Origin: Bacteroidales bacterium
GTDB lineage: Bacteria > Bacteroidota > Bacteroidia > Bacteroidales > P3
Direction of reading: 5' to 3'
Assembly: GCA_016281475.1 (NCBI GenBank)
Contig: JAEEIS010000209.1
Location: 1 to 33,823 of the forward strand
Length of the DNA stretch: 33,823 bases
How positions within the stretch are numbered: the first letter of the stretch is position 1; each line of letters starts with the position of its first letter. The position numbers and the translations under genes are program-made. Of this stretch, positions 1 through 7,730 are shown piece by piece. The notes under the pieces are model-generated. The model searched no databases. It was not told the origin of the DNA and saw only the letters and a list, made by a program, of their open reading frames with translations.

Positions 1-3000
1 ACGTAGAAGTACAAGTCTTTCGGATAGTCGGAGGCAACAACCCACCAGGGCCACCAATACGTGTAATCGAGGATGCCATAGTTGTCCAATGCGGCATCGT
101 ACATGGTCATCACCATCGCCGCACTGTCGCCCACCGACACGGGTGTTCTGTCCCAAGGTGTCTTTGCCTTGCGTGTCAGTTTGAGTGTCCAGGTCTCCTT
201 GTCGCCGGGGGTCAGCTTGTCGCGGAAGGTGAGGAACTCCACGTCCAACTTCCTATGTTCGAACGGCACATCCACCATAATCCTTTCCCTCATGCTACGC
301 CCCTCCTTGACGGCATAGAGACAGATGTCGAAGCCGCCCAGCATCGCCTCGGTGACGGGGATGCGGAGGGTGGTGATGTTGTCGTCAACCTTCAACAGCT
401 GGCGGTCCATCTCCTGATTCTCATGCAGCAATTGGTATATTGCCGTCACGTCGCGCTGTCGAGAACCGACACGCAGCACCACCGTGTCGCCCACATGAGC
501 CTTGGCGGAACTACAATCGTACCATAGCAGCTTCATGCTGTGCGCCTTGCGGCTTGTGGTCGGAGTATAGACCACCACATCTTCGTTGCTCACATTGCCA
601 CACGTCATGCGGATACGGTACACTCCCGCCTCCAACCGTGGCATCGGCACACGGTTGCTGGTCAAGCCTTTGCACACCAGCCGTGTGTCGAACACCGTTT
701 TCTCTGCCTCCCATTTCACCATCTCAGTCTCTTCATAGCTGTAGGGCGTGAGGGGGTAACGCTTGTGGAATTCCGACTCCGACAGGGTCTGGCGCACGTC
801 GCGTCCCATCACCGTGTGGGTCAGCCACGGGGTCTCGGGTTCGCGCAGCTTCTCCACGGTCATGGTCAGCTCGCCATGCAGGGGCGTGTTGTTCAGGTCG
901 CAATATTGGTACTCCACCGCGTCGAACGTCGTCTGCTCGCCCGCCGTGGTGATACTAATCAGGCTATTCTCATAGCCCAGCCGCAGGGTGAGCTGCTGGC
1001 TGTGGGTCTCGCCGTTGATGTCGGTCACGTCCACGCTCACCTGATAGGTGAAACAGGGTTTGGTCGACAGCTCCAGACTACTGTCGGGTGTGGCGACAAA
1101 GGCAATGCGGAAATGTCCCTCTGCATCGGTCGTGGTGGAGTCGGTGCAGATTACGGTAGGCATACTATTCGAGCCTCCATAATAGTATCGCCGCCACCAC
1201 GGGCGCAAAAACGAACGTTGCACCGAGTATTTCACCTTCGCACCATCCACCGGCACCTGTGTGTAGGATGCCGCCAGGCCGTCCACCAGCAAGCTGTCGC
1301 CCATCTGGGGCTGCAGCGAGTGTCCCTCAGCGTCCTTGCGGTCTTCCGCCTTCAGCGTCACCGTAAACTTGGGCTGCTTGTAGGCCTCCACCGTGACCAT
1401 CTTCGAGACTATGGGATACTTGGATTTTGAATTGGACGCGGCAGCCGTCCCCTCTTTAGAGGGGTGGCCGATAGGCCGGGGTATGTCCCTATACACCAAC
1501 AGGTCGAACCTTCCCGGCAAAGCATTAGTCGGCACCACCAGCCTACCGCTGAGGCTGCCGTAGGCATCAGTGACACCGAACAGCGAGTCGACTGCCTTGT
1601 CGTTCACATCGGTGAGCAGCACCTTCAAGCTGTCGCCCACATTGAGACTGCCCGTCCGAGTGTGACGCACTTCCCCTTCCACAAAGAGGAACTGCACCGT
1701 GTCGCCCGGCCGGTAGACGGGTCGGTCGAGGAAGAATTCATTCTGTTTCGCCACAGTGTCCTCCTTAGCGAAATCATTCGCATAGTCGCTTATCACATCC
1801 ATCCCTTTGTAGTGCGTCCGCACGCGGTAAGCCCTGCTGTAATCTTCCGACATCCGCTTGTCGAAACGGTAATATCCCTGCCTGTCGGTCTGCACGGTGG
1901 CAATGACAGTGTAGCCATCTTTGTTATAGTTGCGCCGCTCCTGCAATTCTATCTTCTGGTTGGCAATGGGCTTGCCCGTCAGATAGTCCACCAGATAGCC
2001 CGACACAATGTCTCGCGGATAAGAGGTCCGCAAAAATGCTGCCGCCGTCACTGTGAAACTTCTTACATAGAACCCGTTCTTGGTAAAGTCCGCCGTCGGC
2101 GAGGCCAACAGCGTGTAGCGTCCCGGAGTCAGGGCTGGAACATAGACATAATGTTTGTACCAGCGGTGGTCTGGCTCCACATCGAGTTTCTGATTCCAAG
2201 ATTTCAACACCTTGCAACCTAGCAATCTTGTCCTTTTCTTGTCACCACTCTCCCAATTCTTGGGTTCTGAGGGTGTGGCAACAAGGCGGTAGTACAGCGT
2301 CTCTACGTTGCGTGTCTCCACTTGGCATAGCACATCGCGCCCGGCAGGGACAAACTCCTTCAGTTTCACCTCCACCTTGGGAGCAAGAATACCCGTCCGT
2401 AGATTGGAGCATTCCACCCCACCGCTGCTGTAGGAATAGCGACTAACAGCACTGTCGCAATACGCCAAAGCATCTAAGTAATCCCCATCGGTGTTGCAAC
2501 GGTCTGCCAGCTTGTAATACATCTCCGCCACCTGAGGGTTGTCCACATGCCGATAACGGTTGAGCAACTCCTGATAGATCCGCCGTATCTCCTTGCCCGG
2601 TGTGTTTGGCAAATATCTGCGACTCTCAGCATAGCGCAACTCATTATACAGCAGCAATACCGTATCTTTCCACTTCCCGTCTTCCGCTTTCCGCCTATAG
2701 TACTCCACCAACTGCCGTCGCAGCTCCACACGCCGAGTTTGGTCTGCACCATTCCACATCGCCACGTGCATCAGCAGGTCGTACATTGTGGGTGTCACAT
2801 CAATATCAATCTTACTTGGCTGCTCGCAAAACGCTGCAATCTGCGTGTTGGGCACCTCACGCAGGCGCACAGTGTCCATCAGGGCAGAGTCCATCTCACC
2901 CAAAAAAAGGTAGCACAGGCTCCTGTCCACATAATCTAGATAGGGCATGATGGCGCGGAAGCGTGCCAACGACGAGTCTTGCACATCCTCTTGATACTGC

Positions 3001-3251
3001 AACGCGGCACGCTCCATATACCAAGTAGAGGTGAGCAGCACACGCGACACATCTGCATCGCCCTTCTTGGCACACGCCAAAGCCCCTTTTCTGAGACTAT
3101 CCGCTGCCGCGTATGCGTCGGCATAATGCTGTTTGTCCAACAACTTTTGAATACGGGAATACTGTTGCGATGCACCTTGCACACCACGCTGGGCATTGAG
3201 CGGCACCACCACCAACACCATTAGAAAGAGAATAGAGGCTATACGTTTCAT
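1..3251 (-). CDS. Alpha-2-macroglobulin family protein, N-terminal part (cut by window edge)
   Basis: About 1,083 codons are open from the ATG at 3251 to the window edge, so the C-terminal part is missing. Residues 1-21 form a signal peptide (MKRIASILFLMVLVVVPLNA, then Gln). A helical, TPR-like region follows to about residue 300, then a repeat-domain region. Around residue 510 is the classic MG2 motif LDRPVYRPGDTVQFLF. Near residue 1050, AAMVMTMYDAALDNYG matches the start of the A2M core seen in Bacteroidota homologues. The family consists of large periplasmic or outer-membrane-associated protease-trapping proteins; whether this one has a thioester cannot be seen because that region lies outside. 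Residues about 594-604 are encoded by a dispersed palindromic repeat (1442-1470), and the linker after it is low-complexity (AAASNSKSK). Function in protease defence is inferred from the family only. Confidence 0.88.
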   Translation of the reverse strand, partial: MKRIASILFLMVLVVVPLNAQRGVQGASQQYSRIQKLLDKQHYADAYAAADSLRKGALACAKKGDADVSRVLLTSTWYMERAALQYQEDVQDSSLARFRAIMPYLDYVDRSLCYLFLGEMDSALMDTVRLREVPNTQIAAFCEQPSKIDIDVTPTMYDLLMHVAMWNGADQTRRVELRRQLVEYYRRKAEDGKWKDTVLLLYNELRYAESRRYLPNTPGKEIRRIYQELLNRYRHVDNPQVAEMYYKLADRCNTDGDYLDALAYCDSAVSRYSYSSGGVECSNLRTGILAPKVEVKLKEFVPAGRDVLCQVETRNVETLYYRLVATPSEPKNWESGDKKRTRLLGCKVLKSWNQKLDVEPDHRWYKHYVYVPALTPGRYTLLASPTADFTKNGFYVRSFTVTAAAFLRTSYPRDIVSGYLVDYLTGKPIANQKIELQERRNYNKDGYTVIATVQTDRQGYYRFDKRMSEDYSRAYRVRTHYKGMDVISDYANDFAKEDTVAKQNEFFLDRPVYRPGDTVQFLFVEGEVRHTRTGSLNVGDSLKVLLTDVNDKAVDSLFGVTDAYGSLSGRLVVPTNALPGRFDLLVYRDIPRPIGHPSKEGTAAASNSKSKYPIVSKMVTVEAYKQPKFTVTLKAEDRKDAEGHSLQPQMGDSLLVDGLAASYTQVPVDGAKVKYSVQRSFLRPWWRRYYYGGSNSMPTVICTDSTTTDAEGHFRIAFVATPDSSLELSTKPCFTYQVSVDVTDINGETHSQQLTLRLGYENSLISITTAGEQTTFDAVEYQYCDLNNTPLHGELTMTVEKLREPETPWLTHTVMGRDVRQTLSESEFHKRYPLTPYSYEETEMVKWEAEKTVFDTRLVCKGLTSNRVPMPRLEAGVYRIRMTCGNVSNEDVVVYTPTTSRKAHSMKLLWYDCSSAKAHVGDTVVLRVGSRQRDVTAIYQLLHENQEMDRQLLKVDDNITTLRIPVTEAMLGGFDICLYAVKEGRSMRERIMVDVPFEHRKLDVEFLTFRDKLTPGDKETWTLKLTRKAKTPWDRTPVSVGDSAAMVMTMYDAALDNYGILDYTYWWPWWVVASDYPKDLYFY
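1442..1470. repeat. 29-bp palindromic repeat inside the alpha-2-macroglobulin gene
   Basis: The 29 bases are the exact reverse complement of 23707-23735. The core is CCCCTCTTTAGAGGGG, which can form a 7-bp stem with a 2-base loop. It lies in frame and encodes GHPSKEGTAA on the minus strand, in a linker just before the next macroglobulin domain. The other copy is intergenic. Confidence 0.9.
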
Positions 3252-3332
3252 AATTATAAATAACGTAGAATCACTTATAATATTGCCCAGCCATGTAAAA
3301 ACTCTCCCCTACCCTGACATCCAACATAGCAC

Positions 3333-3361
3333 AAAAAAAACGTGCCCCTTTTAGGGACACG
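3333..3361 (-). terminator. Intrinsic terminator of the tRNA-Arg pair
   Basis: Read on the minus strand, CGTGTCCC-TAAAA-GGGGCACG forms an 8-bp stem with one G-U pair and is followed by eight T residues. It lies 25 bases downstream of the second tRNA and before the start of the macroglobulin gene, so it separates the two transcripts. Confidence 0.88.
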
Positions 3362-3386
3362 AAAAATGTGTATATTTGCAACTTTG

Positions 3387-3460
3387 TGACTCCTACAGGA
3401 TTCAAACCTGTAACCTTCTGATCCGTAGTCAGATGCTCTATTCAGTTGAGCTAAGGAGCC
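3387..3460 (-). tRNA. tRNA-Arg (ACG), second copy in the transcript
   Basis: The 74 bases fold as a standard cloverleaf: acceptor GGCTCCT/AGGAGTC (one G-U pair), D stem GCTC/GAGC, anticodon stem TCTGA/TCAGA with loop CTACGGA (anticodon ACG), and T stem ACAGG/CCTGT with loop TTTGAAT. The discriminator base is A. CCA is not encoded. The sequence is identical to the copy at 3472-3545 and separated from it by 11 bases. ACG is normally edited to ICG and reads CGU, CGC and CGA. Confidence 0.97.
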
Positions 3461-3471
3461 ATCCTTTTTTG

Positions 3472-3545
3472 TGACTCCTACAGGATTCAAACCTGTAACC
3501 TTCTGATCCGTAGTCAGATGCTCTATTCAGTTGAGCTAAGGAGCC
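3472..3545 (-). tRNA. tRNA-Arg (ACG), first copy in the transcript
   Basis: It is identical over all 74 bases to 3387-3460, with the same anticodon ACG and cloverleaf pairing. It is transcribed first, from the promoter at 3589-3620. The tandem arrangement suggests a recent local duplication or gene conversion. Confidence 0.97.
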
Positions 3546-3553
3546 TTTGATGA

Positions 3554-3585
3554 CCGTTTTCTCTCTCTCTCTCTCTCGAAAACGG
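3554..3585 (-). other. Leader hairpin with a CT/GA microsatellite loop upstream of the tRNA-Arg pair
   Basis: On the plus strand CCGTTTTC (3554-3561) and GAAAACGG (3578-3585) are perfect 8-bp inverted arms around a pure TC dinucleotide tract of 16 bases. It lies between the promoter box and the first tRNA, so the transcript would carry a GA-loop hairpin as 5' leader. It may aid RNase P or RNase processing; this role is inferred. Confidence 0.7.
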
Positions 3586-3588
3586 CTG

Positions 3589-3620
3589 CAAAAGTACACT
3601 TTTTTTTCGGTACAGACAAA
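3589..3620 (-). promoter_or_regulatory. Bacteroidota-type promoter for the tRNA-Arg pair
   Basis: On the minus strand a -33 TTTG (3620-3617) is followed after 20 bases by -7 TACTTTTG (3596-3589). This matches the Bacteroidota consensus TTTG, 19-21 bases, TAnnTTTG. It points at the tRNA genes with about 43 bases to the first one. Confidence 0.85.
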
Positions 3621-3694
3621 TATTTTTACTAAAAAACTATTCCCCCTTCCGTATAAGACTGTGAATTGGTCAATTATAAAGGTACTTTTTTTAC

Positions 3695-4240
3695 CTACCG
3701 CATGTTCGACGGCTTGCATTTGTACACTTCGCGATACAAAATTTCGCGAATTTCGCCGAATTCGTCGTCGTCTAACTCATATTTCGACATAATAATCATA
3801 GGCACAGTCACTTGGTCCCCATGATACGACGGTTGCAAATAATCCTGCGGGTTGGTGAACAGTCCCATGCTGGAATAAAACTCCACACGGTTGTCCGACA
3901 CCTCGTCATGCGGATGCTCCACCTCCAGCACCACCTGGTCGGTCTGCTGCGACAGGAAGTTCAGGAACACCGCCTTCCCGAGTCCTTGGTTGCGCAAATC
4001 CTCGTCTATGGCAAAATGCTCCACATACACGAGGTCGTCGAAAGTCCAGTAGGTGAGGATTCCGACGGGCTCGTCGCCATCGTCATTGTCGTTGGTGGCG
4101 ACCATGAAATGAAATTTGTCTTTGTTACGATGCTTCAACTCCCCGAAAGGAGGTCGCTCTTCGTCGGGGAAGGCCGACTCAAATAGATCTTTGGCGAAAC
4201 GTTGATGGTCGGATTGCGAAAGGTCTGTGAATTGTATCAT
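3695..4240 (-). CDS. GNAT family N-acetyltransferase
   Basis: The 181-residue protein has the GNAT fold signature: a beta strand LVYVEHFAIDEDLRNQGLGK containing the acetyl-CoA pyrophosphate-binding motif RNQGLGKA (Q/RxxGxG/A), then a helix and the strand VVLEVEHP. It should transfer an acetyl group from acetyl-CoA to an unknown amine; the substrate cannot be read from sequence. The C-terminal tail (DDDEFGEIREILYREVYKC) is charged and extends past the usual domain. It is the last gene of a minus-strand run with the 55-residue membrane protein 26 bases upstream. Start chosen at ATG 4240; the preceding bases are A/T-rich without a strong ribosome-binding site, as usual in Bacteroidota. Confidence 0.85.
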   Translation of the reverse strand: MIQFTDLSQSDHQRFAKDLFESAFPDEERPPFGELKHRNKDKFHFMVATNDNDDGDEPVGILTYWTFDDLVYVEHFAIDEDLRNQGLGKAVFLNFLSQQTDQVVLEVEHPHDEVSDNRVEFYSSMGLFTNPQDYLQPSYHGDQVTVPMIIMSKYELDDDEFGEIREILYREVYKCKPSNMR

Positions 4241-4266
4241 TTTTTATTTAGAGATTGTATACTTGC

Positions 4267-4434
4267 TTAATAACTAATACCATTGATGATTTCGGCAACA
4301 AAAGTCAAACACGCTATCAGGAACTTCCCAATCACAAACAACGCCGCAACGAATATCATGGTGACAATCGACCACGAAACCAACTTTTGTTGCCTAGGGG
4401 TAAATAACGTGTCAAAGAAAGTTTTAAAACTCAT
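4267..4434 (-). CDS. Small (55-residue) single-pass membrane protein, function unknown
   Basis: This short frame reads MSFKTFFDTLFTPRQQKL, then a hydrophobic helix from about residue 19 to 46 (WSIVTMIFVAALFVIGKF onward), and ends at TAA. The start lies 6 bases after the stop of the barrel-protein gene, and the stop is 26 bases before the GNAT start, so it fits exactly between two co-directional genes. The positively charged stretch before the helix (PRQQK) suggests a cytoplasmic N-terminus. I do not recognise the family. The tight spacing and clean hydropathy argue that it is real. Confidence 0.7.
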   Translation of the reverse strand: MSFKTFFDTLFTPRQQKLVSWSIVTMIFVAALFVIGKFLIACLTFVAEIINGISY

Positions 4435-4440
4435 GTCGTA

Positions 4441-5361
4441 CTATTTTTTGTCAAAGAATGAGAAATTGTTCAAATTGAACCGGACGAACACATTGTGTTG
4501 CGGCGCATAGCAGTCGTCCTCGTTATATTTGTAGAACTTGGTCTGCATGTAGTAGTAGGTGTAGCCAAAGTCGATTGCCCCCATAGGCACACGGTAGCTC
4601 AGGGCCACCGTGCCGAAATATCCGATACCGATGGCACCTTGGTTGACATACTCGTAGGTGCCGATACCCGTATATGGGGCCTGGCCGCCCCACACGTCCA
4701 GTATGCTGTAGGTCTGTCCTTTGCTGTCGGGCACACGAATGCCGTTCTGCTGCACCTTGGTATTGTTCACGTCAAACCCCGCATCCAATTCAAGGTCCAG
4801 CGTCTGTGTCAGCGGTATGCGCTTGGCAATGCCGAGGTCGATAAGCACGCGCCGTTCGCGCCCATAGATGCCGCACTTCACATAATTGTTGCTGCCCAGG
4901 ATGCCAGTGCCGTTGTTGCTCGACAGCAGGAACTGTCCCGACGCCGTCATCTCGCTGAAATCGAAGCGTGCCAGCCAGCCCCACCCATTGTCATACACAT
5001 AGCGGAACCCCACGCCCAGCTGGAACGTAAGCCGGTAGTACATATCGGCATACTCTGCCACCTGAAACGCACTATAGTCGGGTATCGCACTAGGCGATAT
5101 AAGCTGCTGATTCACCAGGCTGTTCCATATCTGCGTACCATACATCTCGCTCTTCAGCACCCGCTCCAGCCTGTTGGGCGAACGGCTGTCGCCATTATAG
5201 AAATTGGCCTGCTTGTCGTTGGGGATGAGCAGCCCTGCGTCCACCGTGATATACAGTCCCGACAGCGGTTTCTGCGTCTGTGCCGACTTCTTCTTCTGCG
5301 CCCATGCGGGCGACACGGTCAGCAACAAGGCAAGTATGGCAAGGGATAGTCGTTGGATCAT
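4441..5361 (-). CDS. Outer-membrane beta-barrel protein (PorV/OmpW-like size), function unknown
   Basis: The 306-residue protein begins with a signal peptide (MIQRLSLAILALLLTVSPAWA) and then alternates polar and aromatic residues in the way of an outer-membrane barrel, for example LTFQLGVGFRYVYDNGWGW, GTVALSYRVP and FGYTYYYMQTKFYKY. It ends in HNVFVRFNLNNFSFFDKK. The start overlaps the stop of the upstream ECF sigma gene by four bases (ATGA), a sign of translational coupling. The barrel protein may therefore be produced together with the sigma factor or be linked to it functionally. No FecR-type anti-sigma gene lies nearby. I cannot name the family more precisely. Confidence 0.72.
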   Translation of the reverse strand: MIQRLSLAILALLLTVSPAWAQKKKSAQTQKPLSGLYITVDAGLLIPNDKQANFYNGDSRSPNRLERVLKSEMYGTQIWNSLVNQQLISPSAIPDYSAFQVAEYADMYYRLTFQLGVGFRYVYDNGWGWLARFDFSEMTASGQFLLSSNNGTGILGSNNYVKCGIYGRERRVLIDLGIAKRIPLTQTLDLELDAGFDVNNTKVQQNGIRVPDSKGQTYSILDVWGGQAPYTGIGTYEYVNQGAIGIGYFGTVALSYRVPMGAIDFGYTYYYMQTKFYKYNEDDCYAPQHNVFVRFNLNNFSFFDKK

Positions 5362-5969
5362 AGGCTGTGTTTATGTGACTGCAATATCTCGGCAAGCAAC
5401 ATCCGCGCACGCCGCAGCTGTATCTTCACGGTGCCCAACGGCAACTTCAGCTGCTCCGCAATCTCGTCATACGAAAGCTCCTCAAAATAGCGCATCTGCA
5501 CAATCTTACGGTAGCGCGGCTTCAGCTGGCCCACCACCTCGCGCAGCAACTCGCCGCGCTGTGTGGCAATAAGGGCCTCCTCGGGGTTCGCGTCGTCCGA
5601 CGGCAACGGATACTCGTATGCGTCGTCGTCGCCCCTCACCGACAAGGCATTGAGCGACACCATCTCCAGTCTACGGCGGCGGATATAGTCGATACCGCTG
5701 TTGCTGGCAATGGAGAAGAGCCATGTGGCAAAGGTGTTAGTCGGGCTGTAGGTGTGCAGCTGGCAGAAAGCCTTGCCGAAGGTCTCAATCGTCAAGTCGT
5801 CGGCATCGGTGGGATTATGCGTCATGCGCAACAGCATCATGTAGATAGGCTCGCGATAGAAGCGCATCAAATCGGCATAGGCCCGCTGGTCGCCCTTGTC
5901 GCGGGCGGCCAGCACCAACTGATAGTCGCGTTGGGCCTTTTCGTTTTGCATTATTGCTTCTACTGACAT
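5358..5969 (-). CDS. ECF-type RNA polymerase sigma factor
   Basis: The 203-residue protein has sigma region 2 (residues about 28-97: FYREPIYMMLLRMTHNPTDA, DLTIETFGKAF, TFATWLFSIASNSGIDYIRR) and region 4 (about 140-195), with the helix-turn-helix LSYDEIAEQLKLPLGTVK followed by IQLRRAR. The linker between them is acidic (DDDAYEYPLPSDDANPEE). It lies between a glycosyltransferase gene (45 bases upstream) and the barrel protein gene, with which it overlaps by four bases. Its length and layout fit Bacteroidota ECF factors that direct envelope genes; the target promoters are unknown. ATG at 5969 is used; an alternative in-frame ATG is seven codons later (MQNEKAQ). Confidence 0.92.
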   Translation of the reverse strand: MSVEAIMQNEKAQRDYQLVLAARDKGDQRAYADLMRFYREPIYMMLLRMTHNPTDADDLTIETFGKAFCQLHTYSPTNTFATWLFSIASNSGIDYIRRRRLEMVSLNALSVRGDDDAYEYPLPSDDANPEEALIATQRGELLREVVGQLKPRYRKIVQMRYFEELSYDEIAEQLKLPLGTVKIQLRRARMLLAEILQSHKHSL

Positions 5970-6014
5970 TTCAAACTAAATATTAACGTCCAATCCCCAG
6001 CCACAATCCACCCG

Positions 6015-7175
6015 TCACTTTTTCTTCGATAACGGAATAATCCGCGAAATAGTATTTGCGATGAGAAAATAAATTTCGAACAGGGGCGACAGCCAGTACA
6101 CAACAGGCTTGATATCAAGCCTGTCGGCGACCTTTGCTGTGGCAACAATCTGCCACGCCAACTTCAGCAGCAGCACGCCCGCCAGCACCTCCCAGGGGAA
6201 TTTGCCTCCCGCCAGCAGCAAAGCTGCCGACAGGTAGAACAGCAGCACCCCCAGCGGGCGCATCATACGGTTAAACTTGAGCCGCGTGCCGTAGTAGCGG
6301 TGCGTGGCGGCACGGTGGCGGCGGTAGGTGTGCCACTCGCCCAGCGTGCGCTGGGGCTGCACCGTGGTGAACGACCCGTCGCTGAGTACCACCGACGTGT
6401 TGCGCCGCGTGGCGTTCTGATTCACAAACATATCGTCGGCTCCATCGGGCACATGATAGTGGTAGATGAAGCCGCCACTCTTCATAAACAGGCTGCGACG
6501 ATAGCTCAAGTTGCGCCCGCAACCCGTGAAAGGCCTATGATGGATGGCCGCGCCCAGATACTCGGCGCTGTAGTCTAAGTTGTCGTACTGCTGCAGCCAG
6601 TTGAAGGGCGACCGCTTGCCCTGTATGCCGCAGAAGCCCAGCACCACCTCGGTATTCTTGCCCACATAGCCTGCCACCATCTCGCGCAGCCAGCAGAAGT
6701 TGGTCACATCCTTGGGCATACATTCCGGGTCGGTAAGCATCAGCACGTCGTACTTGGCCGACTTGATGCCTATCGAGAAGGGGTACTTCATACCCTGATA
6801 GCCGTTGGCATTAGCCTCGAGCCTGACAACCTTCAAATTCGAATAGGTCTGCGCCAGCATCTGCAGCACAAACTTGCTGTCGTCGGTCGACCGGTAATCA
6901 ACCACCACCACCTCGAAAGTGGGATAGTCCTGTTCCAAGATATACAGCAAGTTGGCACGCAGCTTCTCATCGTCGTTCTGCGCCGTCAGCACCACCGACA
7001 CGGGTGGCAGCGAGGCCGCCTGCGCCTCCTCCTTTTTTTTCGTCCGCGGACCCTTGTAGCGGCCCACCGTCATGTAGAAAAGCCCATAATAAAGGCTCAA
7101 CACCGCCAGACTGGCCACCAAGATGCAGGTCAGCGTCAGCGTGTAAGAATCTGTCAATATATGCGAAAAATCCAT
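6015..7175 (-). CDS. Membrane glycosyltransferase, family 2
   Basis: In the 386-residue reading, a helix at about 12-35 is followed by a cytoplasmic GT-A domain: PPVSVVLTAQNDDEKLRANL, EVVVVDYRSTDDS, LMLTDPEC (metal-binding acidic position), GADDMFVNQ (catalytic acidic motif) and QPQRTLGEW, a variant of QxxRW. Two or three hydrophobic helices close the protein (about 307-323, 327-346, 356-374), as in processive or membrane-bound GT2 enzymes. The donor and acceptor sugars are unknown; envelope polysaccharide synthesis is likely. The start is set at 7175 because the in-frame ATG at 7202 overlaps the -7 box at 7200-7207 and would lie upstream of the expected transcription start. It is first in the probable five-gene operon. 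Confidence 0.9.
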   Translation of the reverse strand: MDFSHILTDSYTLTLTCILVASLAVLSLYYGLFYMTVGRYKGPRTKKKEEAQAASLPPVSVVLTAQNDDEKLRANLLYILEQDYPTFEVVVVDYRSTDDSKFVLQMLAQTYSNLKVVRLEANANGYQGMKYPFSIGIKSAKYDVLMLTDPECMPKDVTNFCWLREMVAGYVGKNTEVVLGFCGIQGKRSPFNWLQQYDNLDYSAEYLGAAIHHRPFTGCGRNLSYRRSLFMKSGGFIYHYHVPDGADDMFVNQNATRRNTSVVLSDGSFTTVQPQRTLGEWHTYRRHRAATHRYYGTRLKFNRMMRPLGVLLFYLSAALLLAGGKFPWEVLAGVLLLKLAWQIVATAKVADRLDIKPVVYWLSPLFEIYFLIANTISRIIPLSKKK

Positions 7176-7199
7176 TGTTGGTAACACTAAAATAATTTG

Positions 7200-7207
7200 C
7201 AAATGTA
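7200..7207 (-). promoter_or_regulatory. -7 promoter box for the glycosyltransferase-sigma factor operon
   Basis: TACATTTG on the minus strand fits TAnnTTTG and is followed by GCAAATT. The transcription start should fall near 7193, leaving a short leader before ATG 7175. The -33 region is only TTTT-like and lies inside a heptamer repeat tract. Confidence 0.65.
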
Positions 7208-7217
7208 CGCAAAAAAA

Positions 7218-7238
7218 ATTGAAAATTGAAAATTGAAA
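7218..7238. repeat. Heptamer repeat, 3 units of ATTGAAA
   Basis: Three perfect tandem ATTGAAA units lie just upstream of the -7 box at 7200-7207. The same 7-bp unit, in the form ATTGAGA or ATTGAAA, recurs at 18094-18128, 25188-25215 and (diverged) 30445-30472. Confidence 0.85.
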
Positions 7239-7657
7239 TCAGAAAAATGAGCCCTTCCACTCATAATCACGCCAACTCGCTGCATCCCACCGTCTCCCCT
7301 CGCTCCAATTTTTCCACCACGCCCCCCTCCCTGCCACATGCCTTCCTCTCACCTTAAGACCATCCGTCAAAAACTGGCCAAAACTTGTTATTCGGTACTA
7401 AGAGCGACGATGGAGCAAAGACAAATCGAAGAAGGATACATGAACGGCAAAGGTAACGAGGGGGCGACTAGCACTTTTCCCTAACCACGACAGGCGGAAT
7501 GGCGGCAGCACGGCTCGACGAAACCCGGGAGCCTTGGGGCTGAGGGGAAAGGGCAGGCGGACTGAGGGGGGACGCGTTTCTGTATTAATGCTGACTGTGG
7601 AATGGCATTTTTTGATAATAATTAATGAAACTTTTTTAATAAATAATTATTTTTTCG
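7239..7657. other. Unassigned intergenic region between divergent genes
   Basis: No convincing gene is visible in about 420 bases between the divergently transcribed glycosyltransferase and tgt. Short frames here lack recognisable protein character. The G-rich part 7474-7551 could fold: CTTTTCCCT (7474-7482) pairs with AGGGGAAAG (7543-7551) with one G-U pair, and GGCTC (7512-7516) pairs with GAGCC (7529-7533) inside it. This could be a structured RNA or decayed sequence; neither can be proven here. Confidence 0.4.
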
Positions 7658-7665
7658 TATCTTTG
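7634..7665 (+). promoter_or_regulatory. Promoter for tgt
   Basis: The -7 box TATCTTTG (7658-7665) fits TAnnTTTG, with TTTT at 7634-7637 in the -33 position 20 bases upstream. The transcript would start near 7672 and carry a leader of about 60 bases, with a small CCGCC/GGCGG hairpin, before ATG 7731. Confidence 0.7.
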
Positions 7666-7730
7666 CAATGCTGGATAGCCGCCGTCGAGGGAGGGCGGAA
7701 TGAGTGTGAAATATTGAATAATTGAAAGTT

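Noticed and set aside
540..2222. Long plus-strand open frames opposite the macroglobulin gene
   Set aside because: They encode His/Arg/Val-rich proteins without motifs, and the minus-strand frame has a signal peptide and MG2 motif over the same bases.
3371..3378. TATATTTG on the plus strand as a promoter
   Set aside because: It would drive antisense transcription of the tRNAs, has no -33 element at the right distance, and overlaps the end of the tRNA transcript; probably chance.
7722..7730. TTG start for tgt three codons before the ATG
   Set aside because: The family begins at MTFDIV, and ATG at 7731 is the better start.
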